DNA from: JAVBTR01 sp031556065
GTDB lineage: Bacteria > Bacillota > Clostridia > Christensenellales > Aristaeellaceae
DNA length: 64,000 bases
Direction: 5' to 3'
Assembly (NCBI GenBank): GCA_031556065.1
Contig: JAVBTR010000036.1
Span: 33,273 to 97,272, forward strand
The notes beneath the pieces are model-generated. The model was not told the DNA's origin. It searched no databases and was given only the letters and a program-made list of their open reading frames with translations. A program made the translations under genes and the position numbers. Below, piece after piece: positions 26,176-34,253 of this stretch (its first letter is position 1; every line of letters begins with the position of its first letter).

Positions 26176-26556
26176 TTAAGGATTGCTCCGTATGTACATA
26201 TATGACTGTGGAGCCATTTTTATTCCAAACTCCGAAAGCAATCTTGGAGCACTATAACGTTTTACTTTTCCAAGAGCATACGCAACTGCAGTATCTCTGC
26301 CAAAATAGTACTTGTCAAAGAATTTTTTATCAATACCTGCAGCTGGCGCAGTTCTTTTCCATATAACTTGCGGTGTATCCTCTAGTATATCAGTGACCTC
26401 CACTTCGGCAACAATCTGCATTACGGGTGCCGTTGAGTAAATTACAATTGTATCAACATCTTCTTTGCATTTTATTTTTCGAAACTCAAAGCGCTTGGTT
26501 CCAGCTAAAATATTTTCGACATGTTCAGGGTTGATTGACATTAACACCTTACACAT
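26176..26556 (-). CDS. ASCH-domain (PUA-like fold) protein
   Basis: A protein of about 126 residues. MCKVLMSINPEHVENILAGTKRFEFRKIK is the typical start of ASCH proteins: the Lys/Glu/Arg-rich GxKxxExR motif lies in a predicted RNA- or nucleotide-binding cleft, followed by the strand VIYSTAPVMQIVAEVEV. ATG 26556 follows AAGGAGGA; the open frame continues to 26595 into the XRE gene. It lies 17 bases downstream of the XRE regulator and is probably its co-transcribed effector. ASCH domains bind RNA or modified nucleosides in studied cases; the actual role here is unknown. Confidence 0.8.
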   Translation of the reverse strand: MCKVLMSINPEHVENILAGTKRFEFRKIKCKEDVDTIVIYSTAPVMQIVAEVEVTDILEDTPQVIWKRTAPAAGIDKKFFDKYYFGRDTAVAYALGKVKRYSAPRLLSEFGIKMAPQSYMYIRSNP

Positions 26557-26573
26557 AGTGTAGTCCTCCTTCT

Positions 26574-26909
26574 TTATAGCGGAACATTGTCCCAATCATA
26601 CGTTTTTTGCATTTTCATAACCCGTCGTATTGCAGCCTTTGCTGCGGGATTCATATCAAGATACTCTAATATGTCTGGCGCTATGCCCTTACGGGCTGCA
26701 CCTGCCAAGTCATACATATCAGCAGCTTCCTTTGGCGAAAGCCCCATTTGCTCTGCCCAACAGCGCAACTTGGCTAAATCAGGAGGGTAGCGACGATCCT
26801 TTTCTATATCACAAATATACACTGTTGTGACATTAACTTTTTCTGCGAGATCCGCTTGACGAAGCGACTTGCTTTCTCGCAATATTCGCAGATAGGTCCC
26901 AAAGGTCAT
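26574..26909 (-). CDS. XRE-family helix-turn-helix regulator
   Basis: A 111-residue protein. The N-terminal 65 residues form a Cro/CI-like helix-turn-helix (LRQADLAEKVNVTTVYICDIEKDRR); the C-terminal 45 residues carry MNPAAKAAIRRVMKM and probably dimerise. ATG 26909 has GGTGG upstream. Repeated TTAGCTA boxes lie 15-47 bases before the start, suggesting autoregulation. It likely controls the ASCH gene and perhaps the kinase/GNAT genes upstream, as phage-type and toxin-antitoxin regulators do. Confidence 0.87.
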   Translation of the reverse strand: MTFGTYLRILRESKSLRQADLAEKVNVTTVYICDIEKDRRYPPDLAKLRCWAEQMGLSPKEAADMYDLAGAARKGIAPDILEYLDMNPAAKAAIRRVMKMQKTYDWDNVPL

Positions 26910-26923
26910 CTTTACACCACCCT

Positions 26924-26956
26924 TTAGCTACTTAGCTAATTAGCCATACAGCTAAG
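26924..26956. promoter_or_regulatory. Candidate operator repeats before the XRE gene
   Basis: TTAGCTA occurs at 26924-26930 and 26932-26938, the palindrome GCTAATTAGC at 26935-26944 and the inverted AGCTAAG at 26950-26956. The cluster directly precedes the XRE gene and is a likely binding site for it. Confidence 0.5.
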
Positions 26957-26990
26957 TATAATGCAAAAAAAGAAAAAAGGCAAGAAAAAT

Positions 26991-27019
26991 GCCAACATTC
27001 AAACAGCATGAATGTTGGC
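26991..27019 (-). terminator. Terminator after the kinase gene
   Basis: GCCAACATTCA (26991-27001) and TGAATGTTGGC (27009-27019) form a perfect stem; on the minus strand it is followed by a T-run (from AAAAAT at 26984-26990). It ends the GNAT-kinase transcript and separates it from the XRE-ASCH unit. Confidence 0.75.
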
Positions 27020-27025
27020 AAAGAT

Positions 27026-27547
27026 TTAAAGCTCACTAAGCAAAGTTTGAACATCCGATTCCATGTATTTCATCTCATGAATTATTAACGGACAATGCAA
27101 TCGTCTTGCCGTTTTTGCTGCCAAACGATGTTCTTCTTCCATCATTGCGGTGATGCTCTCCAAGGAATAAGATTTACCATCGCGCCCAAATAAATGAGCC
27201 ACGACACTTTGCGGCGACGCTTCAAGCAAAATAATTTTCTCAATCTGCAGCTTTTCAAATACATTATCGGGCAGCTTCTCTATCTCTCCGAGTTGATTTA
27301 ATATACAAAAATGCCCCGCAAGAATGATTCTATCTGTTTTTTGAAGAATTGCCGCTATGCTGGTTTCAAGAATGTCTTGATTCTTATTTTTGTCTGAAAC
27401 CGCCTTGTTCGTACCATACGTTTCTCCGTTTTCCTTGCTAATTAAATCACCAGCAGAAAAGCTTTCAACTCCCAAACGTGTTGTGAGAGCATGAGCAAGA
27501 GTGCTTTTACCAACACCGTAAATGCCCGCCAGAAAAATTGTCCCCAT
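27026..27547 (-). CDS. P-loop nucleotide kinase-like ATPase
   Basis: A 173-residue protein that starts with a perfect Walker A motif (GIYGVGKSTLAHAL), then VESFSAGDLISKENGE and a Walker-B-like ILAGHFCIL. The size and layout match small adenylate/shikimate-kinase-like P-loop kinases that phosphorylate a nucleoside, nucleotide or RNA end. It is translationally coupled to the gene at 27548 (stop codon directly next to its ATG). The substrate cannot be inferred. Confidence 0.8.
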   Translation of the reverse strand: MGTIFLAGIYGVGKSTLAHALTTRLGVESFSAGDLISKENGETYGTNKAVSDKNKNQDILETSIAAILQKTDRIILAGHFCILNQLGEIEKLPDNVFEKLQIEKIILLEASPQSVVAHLFGRDGKSYSLESITAMMEEEHRLAAKTARRLHCPLIIHEMKYMESDVQTLLSEL

Positions 27548-28636
27548 TTAGTCACCACCAAATATATTTGCAACATCAATTCCGCCTTTGAGCCAAATGG
27601 CATTGCATTGTTGCATCGAAAGCTGAACATCAGCAGGGTATTCGTTAGCTTTACTCCAGAGTTTATTTGTATCAAGCCAATCCATGTTTACATTATTACC
27701 TGATCCGAAATATCCACAATAAAGCAAACGAATAATCGTAATATTCCTGTCATCCCGGTATTTGATCATAAGGTCCTCTTTTGTAAAAACGGATTTATTA
27801 CCTGCCATGGAACAAAACTGATCAAAACTGATAAGTGCACGGCCATTGCGCTTGACGGCCTCAATGGCGGTTGCTACACAGAAGGAGGTCACGCAAGATT
27901 TATATCGCTTTGTGCCACTAACGCCAGTATACTTCCGATAAATGAAAATAGGCTCCCCAACTTGGTAGTGCGCTTTCCATTGCTTTCCAATGTATACTTT
28001 TGTAATGCCGTTTGCAACATCCATATCAAGCTGCTCTTGTACTGTATTTTTAAGCTCAGAATATGGGAACAGTGTATCGTGATAATTGTCTTCAACGATA
28101 AGATAGCCACCCTTATTGAATTGGGGGGATATAAACGGAAATGCTTTATAGGGATCAGAGTAGTCGATTTTTGCACGACTGCGTATATAGACAAATTCGC
28201 CACGCGCGTTATATCCAGCCTTGATGAACCCAAACCCTTCCAACAAGCTGATTAGATCGGTATGCTTCGGAAATACTGTTACGTAAATTTCCGCCAATCT
28301 TGAACGTTGCCAATCCCATAAGACAAGTCCCATTGCCCCTTCACCAAGCCGTTGCCCTCTAAATCGTTCAGCCAAACGGAATGTACTAATTTTTAATCTA
28401 GGCAATGCAGGCAGGGATGCCTTTTCCACTAGCGATATTTCTTCGTTCTCTGGTTTGAGAGCAATGAATGCTCCTAGCCCATTTTCATCACTAAAAACCA
28501 ATGCTTCCCTGTTTTGCTTGATGGCTTTTGGAAACCAGTCCGTATCAAATCCGGGATAGTCTTTTTTGAGCGAATCAAAAAAAGGATCGCTCAAATCAAT
28601 TCGAGAAAAGGGTTTGTGTTCGAACTTTCCAGCCAT
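27548..28636 (-). CDS. GNAT acetyltransferase fused to a PUA/EVE-like C-terminal region
   Basis: A 362-residue two-part protein. Residues about 10-155 form a GNAT fold; RLAERFRGQRLGEGAMGLVLW is the acetyl-CoA-binding motif A (R/QxxGxG/A pattern) and VFPKHTDLISLLEGFGFIKAG the closing motif B. Residues about 170-362 show a different domain with KVYIGKQWKAHYQVGEPIFIYRKY, like the strand-rich start of a PUA/EVE-type nucleic-acid-binding fold, then VTSFCVATAIEAVKRNG. ATG 28636 follows GGAG. It leads a two-gene operon with the kinase. A role in acetylating an RNA or protein target is plausible but unproven. Confidence 0.7.
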   Translation of the reverse strand: MAGKFEHKPFSRIDLSDPFFDSLKKDYPGFDTDWFPKAIKQNREALVFSDENGLGAFIALKPENEEISLVEKASLPALPRLKISTFRLAERFRGQRLGEGAMGLVLWDWQRSRLAEIYVTVFPKHTDLISLLEGFGFIKAGYNARGEFVYIRSRAKIDYSDPYKAFPFISPQFNKGGYLIVEDNYHDTLFPYSELKNTVQEQLDMDVANGITKVYIGKQWKAHYQVGEPIFIYRKYTGVSGTKRYKSCVTSFCVATAIEAVKRNGRALISFDQFCSMAGNKSVFTKEDLMIKYRDDRNITIIRLLYCGYFGSGNNVNMDWLDTNKLWSKANEYPADVQLSMQQCNAIWLKGGIDVANIFGGD

Positions 28637-28826
28637 ATTTCACGCTCCTATGTTTTAGATGTATTTTCATATAACGCACTGACAGTAGCCGAATATCCAA
28701 TTCTTACTAATGAGATTTTATCATTTCTTATAGACATTTTCAACCGTTATTCTAACTCGCTTCTTGCCATAATGACATAAAAAAGGAGGAACAGCAATGC
28801 TGCCCCTCCCCTTTGCACTTATCAGC

Positions 28827-29006
28827 TTAGCCTTGCTTTGGTCTTATTGTTTCCTCTTCCTGCTGACGCTTCCACTGGGCAAATTCTTTTTGCCCTTCCT
28901 CACTTTCAAAAAGAGCGAGGATATCAGGCATGATGCATCGAGCGATGGCTTCAATCTTGTATTGCGGAATATTGGTGTTGTTAATAAGTTTCTTTCGTCG
29001 TCCCAT
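28827..29006 (-). CDS. Small mobile-element protein next to the mob gene
   Basis: A 59-residue basic/acidic protein (MGRRKKLINNTNIPQY..., rich in Lys, Glu and Gln at its end). ATG 29006 follows CGGAGGC; the longer frame to 29036 lacks a ribosome site. It lies 79 bases downstream of the relaxase remnant, a place where mobilisable elements of Clostridia often have a small protein. I cannot assign a function. Confidence 0.55.
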   Translation of the reverse strand: MGRRKKLINNTNIPQYKIEAIARCIMPDILALFESEEGQKEFAQWKRQQEEETIRPKQG

Positions 29007-29085
29007 GGTGTGCCTCCGTGTATATGTAGTTTTCAAGGTTCAATGCCCGACATCGGGTGAGCTTTTATCGTATAAGCTGTCCCTC

Positions 29086-29643
29086 CTAAAGACGTTCCTG
29101 GGGCAAGTGCTTTTGCTTGGATGCTTTATACGCAGCTTTGTATTCCTCTAGGGTGCTTTGGTAAAAATCCCGGAGGAATGTGACTTCATTCTGAAGTTTT
29201 CCGGCTTCGAGCTGGGCGGCAACCCTGGGCTTGGCAGCGTCAAGCTGTTGTTCGTAGTCCGTGTTTTCTGTTTCCAGCGCGTTGATCTCTCGCTGATATT
29301 TGCGAAGATATGCTTCAAACTTTTCGTAGTTAGGAACAAACTTATCAAGCATAGCGGCAATTGTTTCTCGCTTTTTGCCTGCGTTCAGCGGATTGATAGA
29401 GCTGATCTCCGCTTGGATGCGTGCTGCTTGCTTGGAAAGGTTCACCCCTTGCTTGAACAGCCATGTGGGGATGTGCCGCCGTCCTGTTTCGCTGGCAGAT
29501 TCGCCGCGATCAATATTAGGGAAACGCTTGACCATGTGCTTAAAGAAATCGTCTTGCCACTTAGTAAGCTGAACGCGATTTCCTATGATTTCTTTCGCTG
29601 ACAAACGCCCATCTTTTGTGATGGGCGTAAAACATAGGTGCAT
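29086..29643 (-). pseudogene. C-terminal remnant of a MobV/Pre-type relaxase
   Basis: A 185-codon tail. MHLCFTPITKDGRLSAKE matches the family block that follows the conserved His-x-His motif of plasmid mobilisation/recombination (Pre/Mob) relaxases, and the rest is the helical coiled-coil C-terminus (ALETENTDYEQQLDAAK, LQNEVTFLRDF). The catalytic N-terminal half, about 150 residues or more, is missing: homology stops near 29641, where an unrelated secreted-protein gene begins. The fragment cannot nick DNA. It shows that a mobilisable element once occupied this place. Confidence 0.85.
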
Positions 29644-30521
29644 ACGTCCATGTTAAAGGTGATGAATACCATATTGGCGATTTCCCATGTACCTTGATCC
29701 ACTACCACCTCGCCGAAGGCTATATGGCTTACGGTCAGTTCGCAGGAGCCGTCTGCCTTGCATTTGAGGGCGACATCCACATCCATGGGCAGCTCTGCGG
29801 GCATGACGGTAGCGCGATAAGCATACAGCTCGCTGCCGGTAGTAGCACTGAGCTCTAAGGTTTCATCGCCCTTTACGTAGGTGGCTGTCTGGCCGTTTTC
29901 GGAAATGGTCAAGGTAAACACGCCGTCTTCGCAGGTCAAGGTGAACACGCCGTCATTAAGCGTCCAAGTGCCTTCGTCCCATGCATTGGTGAAATCGTTA
30001 AAGCTGCGATCGTGGTACAAGGTTAAAGACGAACCGGTGTCATTCTCATAGTAGAAGGTCTGAACAGCGATGGGCATTTCTTCCACTTCGGCAACATAAA
30101 CATAATCCGCTTTGTGCTCAAGGGTGATGTGGTTGGACATACCGCCTAAGGTAGCATCGCAAATGGTGTCGTTAGCATATGCCAATTCCTGTGTTGTACC
30201 GGTAGCATAGTTGGTTAGCACGATAACTTGCGTAGCAATAGCTTTTTCGCTATTCTCGTCAGCTGTCAGGGCATACTCCATTTCCTTATCGATAACAACA
30301 TAGTTGCCGGCTTCGGTCATGCCGCCGCCAAAGAACTTGCCATAGTAGCTGCCATCTTCATTAAAACGGAAGAAGCAAGGCAGGCCGCCTGTTTGGTCGC
30401 CCTGATAGAAGTAGTAGCCATCGGTGAGGGCACCTTCCGCTAAACCGGTTAGGGGCAACATGGCACAAAAAAGGATTGTGCACAATACCAGGGCTAAGGT
30501 TTTCCGTGTGAGGTTTTTCAT
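29583..30521 (-). pseudogene. Secreted protein gene, 3'-truncated and fused out of frame to the mob remnant
   Basis: Residues 1-29 are a signal peptide (MKNLTRKTLALVLCTILFCAMLP, cleavage near GLAEG). The body (about 30-290) is strand-rich with repeated FxFNxDGSY/GTWxxxDGVFTLT units, like lipocalin-like or membrane-anchored surface proteins, no catalytic motif seen. The last about 19 codons (after NMDV) are the mob gene read in another frame, so the natural C-terminus is lost at the junction near 29641. Whether it is expressed is unknown; the start has a GGAGC-like site. Confidence 0.7.
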
Positions 30522-30570
30522 TGTATTCGCTCCTTGTAAATTATTTTCAGCGCATCCGCGCCAATACCCT

Positions 30571-31290
30571 TTATTTTACGACAACCCGTACCCGACAAAG
30601 GTTTTTTGTTTGCGTAAAAATATCGCTTGCATCTGCGTTTCGTTGGGCTTTGATACGCACAACGGGGAAATAAGTACCTGGCTTTGTGTAAGTGTAATCA
30701 GCTTCCACGGTGGCTTTTGTCTTTTCCGTGTTTGAAATGGTAAAGCCGCTCTGAATGGAATAGCCCTGTTGCTCATCGAAATTCCATTCAATACTGACCA
30801 GTTTCCCCACCGTGGTTTCTGCTGTGGCAATAAAGTGTGCAGTTTCACCGGTATTGACTATTGCAGCTTCGCCGCCATTTACGGTTAAATGCGCTACTGG
30901 CTGAATCCCCTTGCGATGCGCAGCTGTTTCGGGGATAGACACTTGCCCATCCATAACCGTGTAGCTGCTGGTAGGCGCAGGAGCAATGTCACGCTCTACC
31001 CAATCGGCCAAGTCCAGCAAGGCTTGATGCAAGCTGCCAAGGTAGCTGATCAGGTGCGTTTCATCTATGGTTGCGGGTTGATCGTCGTGCAGGGCATGAT
31101 CCATATACCATAGACGAAAATGTTCTTCTTCTTTATCCCCGAAGTTATCCTTTACCCTTTGGCGATACCAATCCGCTTGCCATGGGAAAGCACTTTCATC
31201 CATAAGGGCAGCCACTACGATCATTTTACCGTTAAAGCAGCCTGTTTGCAGGGAACCGCAGCCACCGGCGCAGATCATGGGTCCTACCAG
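30571..31290 (-). pseudogene. C-terminal part of a secreted hydrolase with PKD-like domain, 5'-truncated
   Basis: About 240 codons remain. The first half (GCGSLQTGCFNGKMIVVAALMDESAFPWQADWYRQRV, MDHALHDDQ) looks like the end of an alpha/beta-hydrolase (tannase/esterase-like) domain with the late catalytic His region; the last about 80 residues (GETAHFIATAETTVGKLVSIEWNF to KPGTYFPVVRIKAQ) resemble a PKD/Ig-like domain. Upstream of 31290 the sequence becomes a permease gene of opposite strand, so the N-terminus and signal peptide are gone. Confidence 0.65.
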
Positions 31291-31970
31291 CATTGGCAAT
31301 CAGCGGTCTTGGCCTGATCATCGGTTTTCCAATCACCGTGATTTTCGCCCTATTACTAAATGAGGTTACCAACAAAGCTTTCAAGAGATCAATTCAAACA
31401 ATTAGTTACATGCCATACTTCGTGTCGATGGTTATTATTTGTGGTCTAATCATCGACTTTGTATCCAGCAATGGTATCATTACCGATTTGCTCGTCAATC
31501 TAACCGGAATGCAAAGGGCAAACTTGTTGTCCAAACCTCAATACTTTTGGGGAATATATGTCGCTTCCGATATATGGCAAGGCACCGGTTATGGTGCGAT
31601 CATATATTTGGCAGCGATAACAAATGTGAACCCTGAACTACACGAGGCTGCTGCTATTGATGGCGCAACACGTTTGCAACGCGTTATCCACGTTACTCTT
31701 CCTGCTCTTTTACCCATGGTCGTTACAATGCTGATCCTTCGTTGCGGTACGATTATGACCGTGGGATTTGAAAAAGTGCTTCTGTTATACAACCCCAGCA
31801 TATATGATACAGCTGATGTTATCTCTACCCATGTACAACGTATGGGTTTGATTCGTCAACAGTATGGATATGCCACAGCCGTGGGTTTGTTTAATTCGAT
31901 TGTAAGCACTATCTTACTATTAACGTCAAATGCTTTGAGCAGTAAATATGCAGGTCAAAGCTTGATTTAG
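31285..31970 (+). pseudogene. LplB-type ABC permease lacking its N-terminus
   Basis: About 225 codons of a polysaccharide-type permease: LAISGLGLIIGFPITVIFALLLNEV and SYMPYFVSMVIICGLI are internal conserved blocks, and ELHEAAAIDGATRLQRVIHVTLP is the EAA loop. Full-length members have some 80 more N-terminal residues with the first membrane helix; here the homology begins at the junction near 31290. The only start is TTG 31293 with no ribosome site. It is followed 19 bases later by an intact partner. Confidence 0.8.
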
Positions 31971-31989
31971 ATAAGGAGGAAGAGGAATA

Positions 31990-32880
31990 ATGGTTGAGAA
32001 ATCTACAACAAGCCGAAAAATATTTGTCGTCTTTAACACGTTGTTCATGATCGGCTTCGCTTTTATCTGTTTCGCACCGCTATTGCATGTCATTATGGCA
32101 TCCATCAGCGAACCACGTCTATTAATGCAAAACAATAAACTGCTCCTATGGCCGTTAGGGAAGGCTACTCTCAGGGGTTATGGACTTGTACTCAATAGCA
32201 AAAACATCATCAATGGGTACATTAACACTATCTTTTATGTTGTTTCCTCGACGTTTCTAGGCTTGATCCTTACGCTCATTTCCGGTTTTCTGCTTAGCCG
32301 TAAGGATTTTCGGATCAGCAAATTCTTAACCGTCATGATTTTGTTTACCATGATGTTCAATGGCGGCATGATTCCAACTTACATGGTCGTAAAGGGACTT
32401 CATTGGATTAACACGCCGTTTGCGGTTATCATTCCTGGAGTAATCAACGCGTTCTTTATTCTAATCATGAAATCTACTATAGAACAGCTGCCTGCCAGCT
32501 ATGAAGAAGCAGCCATGTTGGAAGGCGCATCACAACTGCGCATTTTGTTTTCAATCATTGTACCGCTTGTAAAATCATTTCTTGCAGTTGTAATCATTTT
32601 CACAGCTGTTCTTCAGTGGAACTCCTGGTTCCAGGCTTCTATTTACTTGACTAATAGCCGGGATCTTTGGCCGCTACAGCTTATTATGCGAGAAATACTG
32701 GTGCAAAATGACATTACTACAACCTTGACTGGTTCTGAGGCTAATCTTCAAACCGACCTTTTCCGAAACCTAGTGAAGTATAGCTCTGTAGTCGTTTCAA
32801 CACTTCCCATCTTGTGTATCTACCCCTTCTGCCAAAAGTATTTTGTGCAAGGGGTTACGCTTGGGGGCGTTAAAGGTTAA
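31990..32880 (+). CDS. LplC/YtcP-type carbohydrate ABC permease
   Basis: A 296-residue permease, complete. EEAAMLEGASQLRILFSIIVPLVKS is the EAA loop and the C-terminus VQGVTLGGVKG is standard for the group, which imports plant polysaccharide fragments (rhamnogalacturonan, xyloglucan) with a binding protein and the MsmX ATPase. AAGGAGGAAGAGG precedes ATG 31990. No binding protein remains in the window, and its partner permease is truncated, so this transporter is probably non-functional here. Codon use looks more AT-rich than the first operons. Confidence 0.87.
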   Translation: MVEKSTTSRKIFVVFNTLFMIGFAFICFAPLLHVIMASISEPRLLMQNNKLLLWPLGKATLRGYGLVLNSKNIINGYINTIFYVVSSTFLGLILTLISGFLLSRKDFRISKFLTVMILFTMMFNGGMIPTYMVVKGLHWINTPFAVIIPGVINAFFILIMKSTIEQLPASYEEAAMLEGASQLRILFSIIVPLVKSFLAVVIIFTAVLQWNSWFQASIYLTNSRDLWPLQLIMREILVQNDITTTLTGSEANLQTDLFRNLVKYSSVVVSTLPILCIYPFCQKYFVQGVTLGGVKG

Positions 32881-32910
32881 GTCAATTAGGATGATAAAGT
32901 ACATAAATAG

Positions 32911-32949
32911 ACCGGGCACCAAATCTAAAATGCAGATTAGGTGCCCGGT
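32911..32949 (+). terminator. Terminator after the permease gene
   Basis: ACCGGGCACC (32911-32920) pairs perfectly with GGTGCCCGGT (32940-32949), with an inner AATCT/AGATT pair and T-rich bases after it. It sits between the convergent permease and glycoside-hydrolase fragments and can serve both. Confidence 0.8.
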
Positions 32950-32962
32950 TATTGTTTTACGT

Positions 32963-33151
32963 TTATTTTGGGATGTACTCAATCCTAATATCACCTATAA
33001 TCCCAGTTGGGCTAAGTGGAGCAGGAGGATTCATACATGATATGTCTATCCCCTGAGATATGAGCTTTCTTTCCAGTGTCGTTGCCACCTCAACCGATAT
33101 GTGGTTGACACCCTCTTGAAGCAAACACCCGATATCGATTCGAAAAGGAGG
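32963..33151 (-). pseudogene. C-terminal tail of a glycoside hydrolase (GH2/GH78-like beta-sandwich)
   Basis: About 62 codons with the pattern PPFRIDIG-LLQEGVNHISVEVATTLER-GIIGDIRIEYIP, the last beta-sandwich of large secreted or cytoplasmic glycosidases that process rhamnosides and similar sugars. Homology breaks at about 33151, where the parA remnant of the opposite strand begins; codons further upstream in this frame are antisense to ParA/ParB. It fits as neighbour of LplBC-type permeases. Confidence 0.65.
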
Positions 33152-33160
33152 GGCAACTAT

Positions 33161-33367
33161 ATGACCTGCACATTTGGCACAAAGCTTAAAGTTTTTGATG
33201 CAGTAATCCCCCATTCTGTCCGGGCTGCCGAAATCAGTGCAGAGGGAAAAAGCATTTTTGCCCATGACCCAAAAGGAAAAGTGGCGGCAGCTTATGAAGC
33301 ACTGACAAAGGAGGTGCTCAGCATTGGCAAGCAGCGCGCAAAAAATAAAGCTGACCTCGGTCGATGA
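33161..33367 (+). pseudogene. C-terminal remnant of ParA partition ATPase
   Basis: About 68 codons: GTKLKVFDAVIPHSVRAAEISAEGKSIFAHDPKGKVAAAYEALTKEVL is split over the known ParA/Soj C-terminal signature (KLKVFDAVIPHSVRAAE then FAHDPKGKVAAAYEALTKE). The Walker A/B ATPase core is missing. ATG 33161 happens to have GGAGGGG in front, so a short product might be made. It overlaps the parB start by 44 bases as in intact elements. Confidence 0.85.
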
Positions 33368-34253
33368 CCTGTTTTCCACAGAAGAAAGCCGTGCCGACGC
33401 CATGCGGGAAAAGATCGTCGATATTCCGCTGACGGAGCTATTTCCCTTCAAAGATCACCCTTTTAAGGTTGTAGATGATGAACGGATGCAGGATACGGCT
33501 GAAAGCATTAAGGAATATGGCGTGTTGGTTCCTGCTATTGCGCGGCCAAGGGAAGATGGCGGCTATGAGTTGGTGGCAGGCCACAGGCGGAAGCGTGGCT
33601 GTGAACTGGCAGGGCTGGATACAATGCCTGTTATCGTTCGCAATTTGGATGATGATGCCGCCACAATTATCATGGTTGACAGTAATATTCAGCGTGAGAA
33701 TATCCTTCCCAGCGAGAGAGCTTTTGCCTACAAAATGAAGTTGGAAGCCATAAAACATCAAGGAAATCGGGCAGATTTAACTTCGTCCCAAATTGGGACG
33801 AAGTTGATAAGAGCAGATGAAATGCTTGCTGAACAATCAGGAACGAGCCGGAATCAAGTACAGCGTTTTATCCGTCTGACAGAACTCGTAGCACCTCTTT
33901 TGGACATGGTGGATGAACGAAAAGTTGGCTTCAATCCTGCGGTTGAGCTGTCTTTCCTAAAGCCAGACGAGCAGCTCATGTTATTAGACACGATAGAAAG
34001 CGAACAAGCTATGCCCTCGGTATCTCAAGCCCAGCGGCTAAAGAAATTCAGTCAGGAAGGGCGGCTCAATGAGGACAGCATGCTGGCCATCATGTCAGAG
34101 GAGAAGAAAGGAGAACTGGAAAAGGTAACGCTATCGGGCGATCAGCTTCGCAAATATTTCCCGAAATCTTATACCTCCCAGCAGATGCAACAAACCATCA
34201 TCAAACTACTTGAAAACTGGCACAAAAAACGCGAAAGGGAACAAGAAAGGTGA
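33324..34253 (+). CDS. parB: ParB/RepB/Spo0J-family partition protein
   Basis: A 309-residue protein. An N-terminal ParB/sulfiredoxin-like domain (about 35-130) shows LTELFPFKDHPFKV, VPAIARP, ELVAGHRRKRGCELAG (the GxRR CTP-binding box) and DSNIQRENILPSERA; a helix-turn-helix follows (LAEQSGTSRNQVQRFIRLTELV). TTG 33324 is the start, preceded by GGAGGTG. With ParA reduced to a tail, partition is probably impaired. Its stop overlaps the next GTG start, coupling it to the PAPS-reductase-like gene. Confidence 0.9.
   Translation: MASSAQKIKLTSVDDLFSTEESRADAMREKIVDIPLTELFPFKDHPFKVVDDERMQDTAESIKEYGVLVPAIARPREDGGYELVAGHRRKRGCELAGLDTMPVIVRNLDDDAATIIMVDSNIQRENILPSERAFAYKMKLEAIKHQGNRADLTSSQIGTKLIRADEMLAEQSGTSRNQVQRFIRLTELVAPLLDMVDERKVGFNPAVELSFLKPDEQLMLLDTIESEQAMPSVSQAQRLKKFSQEGRLNEDSMLAIMSEEKKGELEKVTLSGDQLRKYFPKSYTSQQMQQTIIKLLENWHKKREREQER

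Noticed and set aside
29086..29643. Relaxase fragment as the relaxase of the conjugative element at 33-64 kb
   Set aside because: MobV/Pre relaxases belong to small mobilisable elements; Tn1549-like elements use a different relaxase, probably beyond the window.
33152..33451. Upstream part of the glycosidase-tail frame on the minus strand
   Set aside because: It is antisense to the ParA tail and ParB start, and has no glycosidase pattern.
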